Assembly (NCBI GenBank): GCA_963832835.1 | Contig: CAWHVD010000001.1 | Span: 1,798,001 to 1,862,000, forward strand | From: CAVPKN01 sp963832835 | GTDB taxonomy: Bacteria > Chlamydiota > Chlamydiia > Chlamydiales > JAAKFR01 | Direction of reading: 5' to 3' | DNA length: 64,000 nt | Shown: in pieces, positions 42,559 through 51,539 of the stretch | How positions within the stretch are numbered: the stretch's first letter is position 1 | Layout of the letters: the number at the start of each line of letters is the position of its first letter | Notes under the pieces: model-generated | The model's database searches: none | What the model saw: only the letters and a program-made list of their open reading frames with translations | What the model was told of the DNA's origin: nothing | Position numbers and translations under genes: made by a program

Positions 42559-44919
42559 ATGGCATTCAATAAACGTATTTTATTACTTCTGATTTGTGTA
42601 TTGGCTCCTTGTTTAGCAAGGGGGGAACAGTTCGAATTGATGCGAATCGCAAAAATCGATGTGATCGCTGAAAATATTGCCCCAGATGTGGCTTTCAATC
42701 CGAATCATGTTCGCTCCAGGATGCATACAAAAACTGGCAGCTTTTTCTCGCAGGCTGAATTCGACAACGATCTTAAAATGCTCGCCGACGAATACGATCG
42801 GATAGAGCCTTGCATCGATGTGATCAATAATGAAATCTATATCACGCTCCAAATCTGGTTTAAGCCCACGATTCGAAATATCGAGTTTTGTGGCAATGAA
42901 CGGGTTTCTACCAGAAAACTCAATAAAACTCTCGATATCGAATGTGGCTCACTATTTGAAAGAGAAGTCTTTATCAAGGCTTTCAACAAATTACGACTCA
43001 TGTACGTAAAAAAGGGATATTTTGAAGCCGAGCTTGATTATGAGATGATTCCTCTTGATTGTAACCAAGTCGACATCCAGATCCATATTCATGAGGGACG
43101 CGCAGGTAAAATCAAAAAGATCTGCTTTTGTGGCCTTACATCCAGCGAAGAGGATGAACTCCTAGAAACCATACTCACCAAGAAATACAACCTATTTTTA
43201 AGCTGGTGGACTGGAAGGGGGATATATCACCCTGAAATGATCGAACATGACCGCATGCAGATCATCAATTATTTTCAAAATAATGGATATGCAGATGCCC
43301 TTGTCGATATCTGCATCGAAAAATCCTCGCGCGACGACAGAATTAATTTGATGATCTCTGTAGAAAAAGGGATTCGCTACCAGATTGGTAACCTAACCCT
43401 CTGCGGCAATACCCTCTTTGACAACCAGAGAATCTGGGATCAATTTGAATTCGGAATCGGGAGCGTCTATTCCCCCGATGATATTCGGGCCACGGTCCAG
43501 GCTATCAATGACCTCTATGGTGGTTGTGGATACATTGACTCCAATGTCGATTTTCAGCTCTCTTTGCGCGAAGATTGCCCCATTTATGACATCGCCGTAT
43601 CCGTCGATGAGGGAGAGCAATACTATGTCGGTATCGTCAAAGTGTTTGGTAACTGCTATACCCAAACCAATGTCGTCTTACATGAGTGCTTACTGTGTCC
43701 CGGCGAAGTGTTCGACAACCGCAAATTAGAAGCTACTGAAGGGCGTTTGTGCAATACAGGGTACTTCGGGGTGGTGAATGTTTATGCTGTCCGCTCACAG
43801 ATCATAGACCCCCAGGGTGAGCGCAACTACCGTGACGTCTATATTGAAATTGAAGAGACAGATACCGGTAACATAGGACTATTTTTCGGTTTTAGCTCAC
43901 TTGACAAGATGTTTGGTGGGGTCGAAATTTCCGAAAGGAATTTTAACATCGCGGGATTGACTAAGGTGTTTCATCATGGAGCTGGAAGCTTACGCGGTGG
44001 TGGCGAGTACGCCCATGCGAAAATCAATCTTGGGGATCGCCAGACAACCTACACAACCCAATGGACCAAGCCCTACTTTTTAGACACACCGTGGATCTTA
44101 GGGGTAGATCTAGAAAAAAGTGACAACCGGGCACTTTCTCGCGCTTATACAATCAAAACATATGGCGGCAATGTGCATGCCACGTACATTTTGAATCCCT
44201 TCTTGAAATATGATATCTACTACCGCGCTCGGCACACCCATGTTTCTGTCCGTGACGATAACAATTATTTGCTTCAGCAAGAAGGCAATACCTCCGGCTT
44301 TATCTCAGCTATTGGTAACATGCTGATCTATGACTCTACAGACCATCCTCGAAGGGCCTCATGCGGGCTGCGTTCCCGTTTGCTCTATGAACTAGCGGGC
44401 ATTGGCGGTAACTTCCAATTCATGAAGTTCGCTTACCTGAATGCTCATTACTACCCTATCTTGCCAAAAGGAACTCTAAAATTCCGTGGAGAGCTCCAAT
44501 TTATTAAAACATATGGACATACTAGTCCAAAAGATCTACCTCTTAGCGAACGTTTATTCTTGGGAGGTGAAACGACAGTCAGAGGGTACCGTCCTTTTAT
44601 CATCGGTCCCAAATTTGGCAACAATGAGCCACGTGGGGGGGTCTCTTCACTGCTCCTATCAGAAGAATATCAACATAACCTGCTGGATGCTCCTTGTTTG
44701 GATGCCTTTGTATTTGTGGATGCAGGTTACGTTTCTCTTTCTGAATTCACGCTGGGGCAATTTGCGGCCAGCGTCGGTTTTGGCATTCGCATCGAAGTGA
44801 TGCGGAATATGCCCATTATGATGGGTCTTGGTTGGCCCATCCATCCAACAGAGAGATTCAACGGTTCGAATTTAAACAATGCCCAGAGATTTTTCTTCGC
44901 GATGGGAGGAAGTTTCTAA
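42559..44919 (+). CDS. bamA: Outer membrane assembly factor BamA (Omp85)
   Basis: 786 residues. The signal peptide NKRILLLLICVLAPCLARG is followed by about five POTRA repeats (for example IRNIEFCGNERVSTRKLNKT, YQIGNLTLCGNTLFDNQRIW, YYVGIVKVFGNCYTQTNVVL). The C-terminal beta-barrel has the LSERLFLGGETTVRGYRPF (VRGY/F) loop and ends FFFAMGGSF with a terminal Phe. It inserts porins into the outer membrane. The POTRA region is unusually Cys-rich, as is common in chlamydial envelopes. Confidence 0.95.
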   Translation: MAFNKRILLLLICVLAPCLARGEQFELMRIAKIDVIAENIAPDVAFNPNHVRSRMHTKTGSFFSQAEFDNDLKMLADEYDRIEPCIDVINNEIYITLQIWFKPTIRNIEFCGNERVSTRKLNKTLDIECGSLFEREVFIKAFNKLRLMYVKKGYFEAELDYEMIPLDCNQVDIQIHIHEGRAGKIKKICFCGLTSSEEDELLETILTKKYNLFLSWWTGRGIYHPEMIEHDRMQIINYFQNNGYADALVDICIEKSSRDDRINLMISVEKGIRYQIGNLTLCGNTLFDNQRIWDQFEFGIGSVYSPDDIRATVQAINDLYGGCGYIDSNVDFQLSLREDCPIYDIAVSVDEGEQYYVGIVKVFGNCYTQTNVVLHECLLCPGEVFDNRKLEATEGRLCNTGYFGVVNVYAVRSQIIDPQGERNYRDVYIEIEETDTGNIGLFFGFSSLDKMFGGVEISERNFNIAGLTKVFHHGAGSLRGGGEYAHAKINLGDRQTTYTTQWTKPYFLDTPWILGVDLEKSDNRALSRAYTIKTYGGNVHATYILNPFLKYDIYYRARHTHVSVRDDNNYLLQQEGNTSGFISAIGNMLIYDSTDHPRRASCGLRSRLLYELAGIGGNFQFMKFAYLNAHYYPILPKGTLKFRGELQFIKTYGHTSPKDLPLSERLFLGGETTVRGYRPFIIGPKFGNNEPRGGVSSLLLSEEYQHNLLDAPCLDAFVFVDAGYVSLSEFTLGQFAASVGFGIRIEVMRNMPIMMGLGWPIHPTERFNGSNLNNAQRFFFAMGGSF

Positions 44920-44947
44920 CTCTAGGTTACAAGAAGGAATTCTTAAT

Positions 44948-45493
44948 ATGAAAAAATTTTTACCTATTCTGATACTAACGGCCTATGCATTTTGCTTTGG
45001 CACAGTGAACGCAGCAGATCTCAACATCGGTTTTGTAAACTTCAAAACATGTATTGAGCGCTCTAAGCACGGGCAGTACGAAAAAAATAATTTTGAAGCC
45101 CTCAAAAAGCAAATGTCTGATGCATTGGAAAAAACGGACAAAGAGCTAGAAGAGATCGCAAAAAAAATTGAAGACCAAGATTACATGGATGGCCTCTCCC
45201 CTAGCGCAGAAGATGAGCTAAAACAAAAATTCCAGATGTTAAGTCAAGAATATGGGCGCTACCAAAACCAGTTCTATCAGTTGCTTAACCAAGCAAATTA
45301 CAAAATGCTCCAAACGCTTCATGATGAAGTAAGCCTGGCTGCGGAGAAAGTACGTGAAAAAAATAAGCTCTCTTTACTTTTGAATGAAGAATCTACCTTC
45401 GCTCACGTCTCTTCACTCGACTTTACTCAAGCTGTTGTTGATCAAATGAACTCACAATTTGATCACGAGAACAACGGTGTTGCAGCTAAATAA
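44948..45493 (+). CDS. skp: Periplasmic chaperone Skp/OmpH
   Basis: 181 residues. The signal peptide is MKKFLPILILTAYAFCFG with cleavage near VNAADL. A long coiled coil follows (EALKKQMSDALEKTDKELEE). It escorts unfolded outer-membrane proteins to BamA. The frame opens further upstream inside bamA (44879), but the signal peptide and AAGAAGGAATTC ribosome binding site support 44948. Confidence 0.92.
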   Translation: MKKFLPILILTAYAFCFGTVNAADLNIGFVNFKTCIERSKHGQYEKNNFEALKKQMSDALEKTDKELEEIAKKIEDQDYMDGLSPSAEDELKQKFQMLSQEYGRYQNQFYQLLNQANYKMLQTLHDEVSLAAEKVREKNKLSLLLNEESTFAHVSSLDFTQAVVDQMNSQFDHENNGVAAK

Positions 45494-45504
45494 TTAGGAA
45501 ACAT

Positions 45505-46566
45505 ATGAGCCAGTATACCCTTAGTGAACTCGCCGAGCTTACCGGCGCCCAATTGATCGGCGACCCCGAGCACGTGATCACCGGTGTAGAAAACCTCGAA
45601 GCGGCCCGGTTCTACGAGGCCGCTTTTTTAGAAAACCCTCGCTATGAAAAACAGACCGAAGCAACCCATGCTGGAGTGGTGTTTGTTTATCGGGATTTTT
45701 CTCCCCTACCAGGGAAAAATTATCTAGTCACAGACCATCCCTCCTTAGCTTTCCAAAAAGTGATCGAACTATTTGTTCCTCCTCACCCTTCTGGCTTTTC
45801 TGGTATTCACCCTGCAGCTACTATCCATGCCGAAGCAATCATCGAAGAGGGTGTCTCCATTGGTCCCCATGCAGTCGTTGATCGCGGCGCCCGTATCGGC
45901 CGCCATTCTATCCTTGGATCTGGAGTTTGCATTGGTGCTGATACCCTTGTTGGTTCCTGCTGCTTAATCCATCCCAACGCCACCATCCGCGAAGGATGTG
46001 AGATCGGTAATCGAGTCGTTATCCAACCAGGGGCGGTGATCGGCTCATGTGGCTTTGGCTATTTTACCGACAACCGTGGAAAACACACTTTCCTTCCCCA
46101 ACGTGGAAAAGTTGTCATCGAAGATGATGTCGAGATTGGCGCCAATACGACAATCGATAGAGCCCGCTTTAAGGAGACTCGCATCAAACAAGGGACCAAA
46201 ATCGATAATCTAGTCCAGATTGCACACCAAGTCGAGATCGGCGAAGACAACTTGCTCGTTTCACAAGTCGGGGTTGCTGGATCTACAAAAACGGGTCGCA
46301 ATGTTGTCATAGGAGGACAGGTTGGTGTTGCTGGTCATATAGAGATTACAAACGGCGTCATGCTCGCCGCCCGTGCAGCAGTCAGCAAATCACTTCTAAA
46401 GCCGGGAGTGTACAGCGGCGCGCCTGCAATCCCAATCAAAGAATTTAACTTGCAATTCGTTCAACTACGTAACATCGGAAAATTTCTTGAACGTTTTAAA
46501 AAAATCGAATCCAAAATTCAAGCCTTTGAAAATTCCGACTTCGTCAAAAACCTCTCTCAAGAATAA
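45505..46566 (+). CDS. lpxD: UDP-3-O-acylglucosamine N-acyltransferase LpxD
   Basis: 353 residues. An N-terminal UDP-binding domain is followed by many hexapeptide repeats (IIEEGVSIGPHAVVDRGARI and on) of a left-handed beta-helix, the catalytic His region NLVQIAHQVEIGEDNLLVSQ, and a C-terminal helix. It adds the N-linked acyl chain in lipid A synthesis using acyl-ACP. Ends the recR-bamA-skp-lpxD cluster. Confidence 0.95.
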   Translation: MSQYTLSELAELTGAQLIGDPEHVITGVENLEAARFYEAAFLENPRYEKQTEATHAGVVFVYRDFSPLPGKNYLVTDHPSLAFQKVIELFVPPHPSGFSGIHPAATIHAEAIIEEGVSIGPHAVVDRGARIGRHSILGSGVCIGADTLVGSCCLIHPNATIREGCEIGNRVVIQPGAVIGSCGFGYFTDNRGKHTFLPQRGKVVIEDDVEIGANTTIDRARFKETRIKQGTKIDNLVQIAHQVEIGEDNLLVSQVGVAGSTKTGRNVVIGGQVGVAGHIEITNGVMLAARAAVSKSLLKPGVYSGAPAIPIKEFNLQFVQLRNIGKFLERFKKIESKIQAFENSDFVKNLSQE

Positions 46567-46584
46567 GATTCTTATTGCAAGTTA

Positions 46585-46618
46585 TACCAATCCGTAGAAA
46601 TAACACTCCGAATTTAGA
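46585..46618. repeat. Family A variant fragment split by a family B element
   Basis: TACCAATCCGTAGAAATAAC ends the same way as the repeat at 31090. Its sequence continues for 13 bp after the family B insert (AATTTAGACTGCC, 46734-46746). The rest of the element is missing. Confidence 0.75.
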
Positions 46619-46733
46619 GTAACTATTCAGGTAATCCAGCTTTTCGGTTAAAAGCCTCCCTGTGGTGACTATCCACTCCCAGCTTGGCAAAGTGGGCCTG
46701 CCTTAAAGATTCTGCTGGCTCGTGAATAGTCAC
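46619..46733. repeat. Family B repeat nested in a family A variant
   Basis: 115 bp flanked by a perfect 8-bp duplication AATTTAGA (46611-46618 and 46734-46741). It proves that family B moves and that this copy is younger than the family A fragment. Confidence 0.93.
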
Positions 46734-46812
46734 AATTTAGACTGCCTAATACCATTTCCAGAAAATAAAGTCACAAATTGGCATTGTATAATACTAATTG
46801 AAAAAAATAAAA

Positions 46813-47352
46813 TTACACCTTTGCCCATATTCTTGAAGTCAAGGAAATGACTTGCTCCCGGTCGTTAGTAAATTCATTCCATGCATCTGAACAAGCATCC
46901 AACAATTCCTCCTCATCCTTGAAAGTTCGATTCGAAAGATGTGTGCGGCGCAAGTATTTCCACACCTGTTCGCATGGATTCAATTCAGGTGATGCTGCTG
47001 GCAAGGGCAGCAATGTTAAGTTGTGAAAATGTGGTAATTTTTGCGTCGTATGCCACCCTGCCTTATCAAGTATGATTACTGCATGCCGTCCGGTGGGAAC
47101 TTGTGAGGAAATGTGCCGCAAATGGATCTCCATTGTATCCTTGTTTGCATAGGGCAACAATAAACCAACAGCATCGCCTCTTTCAGGACATACGGCACCA
47201 AAAAGATATGTGTATTTGAACTGTTGTTGACGTACTGCACGAGGGCGAGTTCCTTTTACTGCCCACAGTCTGCTTAGGCTTCCCTGTTGGCCAAATCTAG
47301 CTTCATCCTGAAACCAGATTTCAACATCGTTGAGTTGGATTCCTTTTGGCAA
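46813..47352 (-). CDS. IS630 transposase, DDE domain (ORF B)
   Basis: 179 codons: DVEIWFQDEARFGQQGSLSR (first Asp), AVIILDKAGWHTTQKL (second Asp) and LPAASPELNPCEQVWKYLRR (Glu), the IS630/Tc1-mariner triad. Upstream the frame continues as RAKVENSLPKGIQ and links to ORF A by a -1 shift. Confidence 0.9.
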   Translation of the reverse strand: MPKGIQLNDVEIWFQDEARFGQQGSLSRLWAVKGTRPRAVRQQQFKYTYLFGAVCPERGDAVGLLLPYANKDTMEIHLRHISSQVPTGRHAVIILDKAGWHTTQKLPHFHNLTLLPLPAASPELNPCEQVWKYLRRTHLSNRTFKDEEELLDACSDAWNEFTNDREQVISLTSRIWAKV

Positions 47353-47360
47353 AGAGTTTT

Positions 47361-47906
47361 CTACTTTTGCGCGAAATTTTTTTTAAACTCTTCTTGTTCC
47401 TCTGGATTGGCATCTGGATGCCTTGATCTTGCGCTAACCCAGACAAGTCTTGCCCGTTTCAAATGGTTATATGCACTTTTTAATGAGCACTTTATCCCAT
47501 ACTTATCTTTCATTAACTGCAACACGTCTTTCCCTATAATTACGCCACCGGATCGTCCTTTCTGAAGGTCGAGAACCGCAGAACGAAAAGCTGCGGTTTC
47601 ACTATCTGGAATAAGCGATTTTTTTCCTCTTCCAGATTTTTCTTTAACACCATCAATGCCATAAGTTTTAAAATTGCGTATCCATGTGTAAACCGTATTA
47701 CGTGTAACCCGAAGAAGTTCAGCAATTTCACGAGGAGTTTTACCTTCCTTGAAATGACTCAGGGCAAGGAATCTATTCTTTTCTCTAGGATGTTTTGCGG
47801 ATTTATACAGCTTTATAAAGTCGTGCTTTTCTAGTTCTTCGGGAATAAGAATTGTTGTTTCCATGTTGCTACCTCCATTTTGAGGAGATTGCTTATGCCA
47901 CAACAT
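47361..47906 (-). CDS. IS630 transposase, DNA-binding domain (ORF A)
   Basis: 181 codons. Two HTH units (KTPREIAELLRVTRNTVYTW and GIKCSLKSAYNHLKRARLVW) bind the ends, finishing SRHPDANPEEQEEFKKNFAQK. Near the end an A8 run (47384-47377, minus strand) in TTTAAAAAAAATTTC precedes the TAG. A -1 slip there would give the fused transposase, either by programmed frameshift or polymerase slippage. A start at MLWHKQS or METTILIP is possible. Confidence 0.88.
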   Translation of the reverse strand: MLWHKQSPQNGGSNMETTILIPEELEKHDFIKLYKSAKHPREKNRFLALSHFKEGKTPREIAELLRVTRNTVYTWIRNFKTYGIDGVKEKSGRGKKSLIPDSETAAFRSAVLDLQKGRSGGVIIGKDVLQLMKDKYGIKCSLKSAYNHLKRARLVWVSARSRHPDANPEEQEEFKKNFAQK

Positions 47907-48046
47907 CTGTATTTTTTAAAATTTCAATTAGTATAACACGCCATTTTTGAACGATCCTTTCTCGCTTAGGTGCAAAAACATAGGCTCGAAACGATCATCC
48001 AAATCTGTCATGTTACCCAGTACCACTTCAGTACCACTTCATGGCT

Positions 48047-48325
48047 TTATTTTCTGGAAATGGTATAACTAAAATGCTTGCGAAGCCAAGCGTCAAGGTC
48101 AGGGGACAAGTCGATTATGCCTTTTGGTCTTCGCGCCTTTGCGTTGCATTTCCCTCTTCTGGACTGCACAGCAGCACAATTCTTGTAAACAAAAATTCCT
48201 CTCGAGAGAGTTTTACGCAAGTCGCTTATGGCCAAAGTGATAAAACACGGATTTAAGGAAATGTTATTTTTTACACACAGCTTGTCAACATGCTTCCCAC
48301 AGCCTAGAGCCTTCAGCCGATCCAA
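48047..48325 (-). CDS. Uncertain ORF ending in a family A repeat
   Basis: 92 codons. The body (HVDKLCVKNNISLNPCFITL, RPKGIIDLSPDLDAWLRKHF) has no recognised family and includes a low-complexity GCNAKARRPK stretch seen as TCTTCGCGCCTTTGCG on the + strand. The last residues YTISRK come from the repeat, and without it the frame would end at TAG. It may be spurious. The remaining 48326-48471 holds no gene. Confidence 0.25.
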   Translation of the reverse strand: MDRLKALGCGKHVDKLCVKNNISLNPCFITLAISDLRKTLSRGIFVYKNCAAVQSRRGKCNAKARRPKGIIDLSPDLDAWLRKHFSYTISRK

Positions 48326-48471
48326 ATTTATGGCATTATAGCGAACATAAAGCGTACTTGATTTTCAACATTAAAGAGAAGAGCTCTGGATTCAGAAGCC
48401 TTTCGCGTTGCCCAAATGTCAATTTTTGAGTAGATTATGGGCTTAGTCGTGTCACATGGAGACATTAGCTC

Positions 48472-50400
48472 GTGAAAAAATATTCCCTCCGTAAATGCCG
48501 CCGCATCTTGAGAAACAGCTATAAAATCTTCCAAAAGAAGAGACACTCCCTCAGTGAGCGCGAACAAAATGAGATGGAATCAGAGCTTAAAGCATTGGAT
48601 ACGGCCGTTCTTTCCAAAGATACTGAAAAAGGGACACGTTCAGCCCAAAGAGTAGAGGAATTGGTCAAACACCATTTTCCTAAGGGCATTTTAGATCATC
48701 TGCGTGAAATAGCCTACGCTTTGGCATTCGCAATCTTTGTCGCATTCTTGATCCGTCAGTTCTGGTTTGAGCTTTATGAAGTACCCACGGGCTCGATGCG
48801 CCCCACTGTCGAAGAACTGGATCGGATGGTCGTTTCCAAATCGACGTTCGGCATTACAGTTCCCTTCCGCATTAAGCCACTTCTTTTTAAAGATGATTTT
48901 ATCCAAAGGGCTAGCATCATTGTGTTCACAGTGCGTGATATGGATGTAGCCGATGCGAATATGCTCTATTTCGGTGTAATTCCCGGCAAAAAACGGTATA
49001 TCAAACGATGTGTGGCTAAGCCTGGCGATACCCTTTATTTTTACGGTGGGCTGATCTACGCTATTGACAAAGAGGGCAACCCCGTCTTAGACCAAGCCGA
49101 TCCTCTTTTTCTGCAAAAATATGGCATTGAAAGGATCGACCATATTCCTTACATCTCGATGGATGGTAAACCCTCGGTCTCAAGGCCAGCAGCCCACAAT
49201 GTGTTCACAGCTGTAACTTTGAACCAGATGAACCTCCCTGTAGGCAAACTGGAGGTAAAAGGGAAGGATCAAATCGAAGGACGCTTCTTTAATGGTCAAG
49301 AGTGGGTGGCAGATCGCGTTGAAGCCCTCAAAGCCCCACACGACATGCCAGTGAGCTATAGCGACCTTTGGGGAATCGGCAACTATGCGCAGGCCCGACT
49401 ATTGACCCAATCCAAAGCCCAAACCTTCTATGGTGCACTCCCCGAAGGGGAAGCTTCCGCTTATCTTGAGCTGCGTCATACCCCTAACTTGACCTACCCC
49501 AAACCTGATTTAAGGCAAGGCGAATTGGGATTCGTGCAACCGATGATTACCCCATTTGCTACATTGGTACCTTTAAAACAAAGTCATTTAGAAACGATCC
49601 AAAAGGCCCTTTATACGGCTCGTTTTATTGTTCAAAATGGCAGGGCCTTCCGCTATCATGAGGGGCGCAGACGTCCACAGCGTCCTGAATATGACCCCAG
49701 ATTCCCTCAAGTTCCCGATGGCTGCTATGAGTTTTATTATGGAGTTGGCTACAAGGTCCATACAGGTGGTATCCTCTCTCGTCTTCCAAACGATCATCCT
49801 CTGTACGATTCCTCTGCGGAAAATATCATGAAGCTTTTTAATCTGGGAATCGGCTTTAACACAGTTTTTGAACCGGTGGCACCCAACCAACCCTATAATC
49901 CACAACGTTTCGCTTATTACCGCGATAGCGATTTGTTTGTAATGGGAACACCGATTTTGAAAAAAACGGACCCCACTCTGATCCGGTTTATCCAAAGTGA
50001 GACAGACAAACAAAATGCATCATCGCGTGAAAAACCCTATATTGCTTTCGTAGATCATGGAGCTCCTCTGAAAGATGATGGCAAACTGAATATCGATTTC
50101 ATCCGGGCATTTGGTTTAAAAGTACCCGAAAATGGGCTCGTGGCTCTGGGTGATAATTATGCAATGAGTGCTGATAGTCGCGATTTTGGTTTTGTCCCTA
50201 CTAAAAATTTGCGGGGAGCCCCCTCGTTCACTTTTTGGCCACCCGGAAAACGGATTGGCGCTCTTCCCCAGCCCCCCTACCCTTGGATGACCTTGCCCAA
50301 CCTCATTGTTTGGACAGTGGCAGCGATCGTCATCGCCATAGCAATTCTATTAATCTGCCGGCGCAACAAACGATCCATATTTAGTAAAAAAGATGAATAA
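48472..50400 (+). CDS. lepB: Signal peptidase I, long chlamydial form
   Basis: 642 residues versus 250-320 in most bacteria, as in chlamydiae. One membrane helix (ALAFAIFVAFLIRQFWFEL) is followed by the catalytic Ser in YEVPTGSMRPTVEELDR and the Lys in GKKRYIKRCVAKPGDTLYFY. A roughly 350-residue insert precedes the last box LGDNYAMSADSRDFGFVP and a C-terminal helix. It cleaves Sec/Tat signal peptides at the inner membrane. The start is GTG with GGAG 10 bp upstream. Confidence 0.93.
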   Translation: MKKYSLRKCRRILRNSYKIFQKKRHSLSEREQNEMESELKALDTAVLSKDTEKGTRSAQRVEELVKHHFPKGILDHLREIAYALAFAIFVAFLIRQFWFELYEVPTGSMRPTVEELDRMVVSKSTFGITVPFRIKPLLFKDDFIQRASIIVFTVRDMDVADANMLYFGVIPGKKRYIKRCVAKPGDTLYFYGGLIYAIDKEGNPVLDQADPLFLQKYGIERIDHIPYISMDGKPSVSRPAAHNVFTAVTLNQMNLPVGKLEVKGKDQIEGRFFNGQEWVADRVEALKAPHDMPVSYSDLWGIGNYAQARLLTQSKAQTFYGALPEGEASAYLELRHTPNLTYPKPDLRQGELGFVQPMITPFATLVPLKQSHLETIQKALYTARFIVQNGRAFRYHEGRRRPQRPEYDPRFPQVPDGCYEFYYGVGYKVHTGGILSRLPNDHPLYDSSAENIMKLFNLGIGFNTVFEPVAPNQPYNPQRFAYYRDSDLFVMGTPILKKTDPTLIRFIQSETDKQNASSREKPYIAFVDHGAPLKDDGKLNIDFIRAFGLKVPENGLVALGDNYAMSADSRDFGFVPTKNLRGAPSFTFWPPGKRIGALPQPPYPWMTLPNLIVWTVAAIVIAIAILLICRRNKRSIFSKKDE

Positions 50401-51324
50401 ATGAGACTCGGTCTCTGCTGTTGCTTCGTGCATGAACCCATCAAATTCCGCATAACCACAGCGGCAAACCTGTGCAAACTCCGTGCTTGCGGACAAGATC
50501 CTACCCAACTTTTAGAAGATATCATCTTCCATAATGCCGAAGCCCTTGAGAAAGCGATTCACTACTGCGCAGACCACGGAATAGGGAGTTTCCGGATCTC
50601 GAGCGACTTTCTCCCACTCTGTACACATCCAGAATTCCACTACTGGATAGATGATCTACCAAATGCAGTGCGTATGTCCGCGCAATTGGCTGTATGCCAT
50701 GATTTAGCCCAGCAAAGAGGTATCCGACTCACCTTCCACCCTAACCAGTTTGTAGTACTCAATTCACCAAGAAAAGAAGTGGTACATTCTTCGATATTAA
50801 ACCTCCACTACCATGCTCGCCTGGCAGAACGTGTAGGAGCCGATGTGATCAATATCCACGCAGGAGGTACGTATGGTGACAAAAAAGCATCGCTACTCCG
50901 TTTAGTACACAATCTTCAAAAACTCGATGGATCTATTGTTAAATACTTGACTTTAGAGAATGATGATATTTCTTATACACCTCAAGACCTGATACCTGTG
51001 TGCCTTACATTAGGAATCCCTTTGGTATATGACGTGCACCATCATCGCTGCCTGACCGATGAGTGGACAATCGAGGAAGCCACCGGGCATGCTTTGAAAA
51101 CTTGGAATGTAGAGCCCCTTTTTCACATTTCGAGCCCTCTAAATGGCTGGAAGAGCAAAAATCCCAGGCAGCATCACGACTACATCAACCCCGATGACTT
51201 TCCCCCTCTTTGGAGACAGATCAACCCACTCACTGTCGATGTTGAGGCTAAGAGAAAGGAAGAGGCCATTATGCGTCTCATTGACGCCATACACGTTGAA
51301 GGACCACGCCCTAATAATCTGTAG
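50401..51324 (+). CDS. uvsE: UV damage endonuclease UvsE/UVDE
   Basis: 307 residues, TIM-barrel AP-endonuclease-like: RISSDFLPLCTHPEF, RLTFHPNQFVVLNSP, INIHAGGTYGDKKASLLR, YLTLENDDISYTPQDLI, LVYDVHHHRC and LFHISSPLNGW give the metal-binding His/Glu/Asp set. It nicks DNA 5' of UV photoproducts and abasic sites. The ATG follows the lepB stop directly (TAAATG), so it is translationally coupled. Confidence 0.92.
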   Translation: MRLGLCCCFVHEPIKFRITTAANLCKLRACGQDPTQLLEDIIFHNAEALEKAIHYCADHGIGSFRISSDFLPLCTHPEFHYWIDDLPNAVRMSAQLAVCHDLAQQRGIRLTFHPNQFVVLNSPRKEVVHSSILNLHYHARLAERVGADVINIHAGGTYGDKKASLLRLVHNLQKLDGSIVKYLTLENDDISYTPQDLIPVCLTLGIPLVYDVHHHRCLTDEWTIEEATGHALKTWNVEPLFHISSPLNGWKSKNPRQHHDYINPDDFPPLWRQINPLTVDVEAKRKEEAIMRLIDAIHVEGPRPNNL

Positions 51325-51332
51325 TGATCTTA

Positions 51333-51493
51333 TACCATTTCCAGAAAATAAAGTCACAAATTGGCACTGTATAACACGCCATTTTTGAACGACCCTTTCT
51401 CGCTTAGGTGCAAAAACATAGGCTTCGAAACGATCATCCAAATCTGTCGTGTTACCCAGCGCCACTTCATGGCTTTATTTTCTGGAAATGGTA
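51333..51493. repeat. Family A palindromic repeat between uvsE and ileS
   Basis: 161 bp flanked by TTA (51330-51332 and 51494-51496), 6 bp after the uvsE stop. It lies between convergent genes and could act as a two-way terminator-like hairpin. Confidence 0.92.
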
Positions 51494-51539
51494 TTAGATA
51501 TCATGAGGAAATCGCATAACTCGCTCATACTTTTTCTGG

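Larger units (their letters stand above)
46792..47933 (-). mobile_element. IS630-family insertion sequence, full length
   Basis: 1142 bp. The ends TACTAATTGAAA and TTTCAATTAGTA are inverted repeats, with TAA outside both. It encodes an HTH half and a DDE half of one transposase in two frames. Confidence 0.9.
46750..48065. repeat. Family A repeat interrupted by an IS630 element
   Basis: The left 42 bp (46750-46791) and right 132 bp (47934-48065) make one copy flanked by TAA (46747-46749 and 48066-48068). The right part has a small tandem duplication (AGTACCACTTC twice). An IS630 element fills the middle. Confidence 0.9.
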
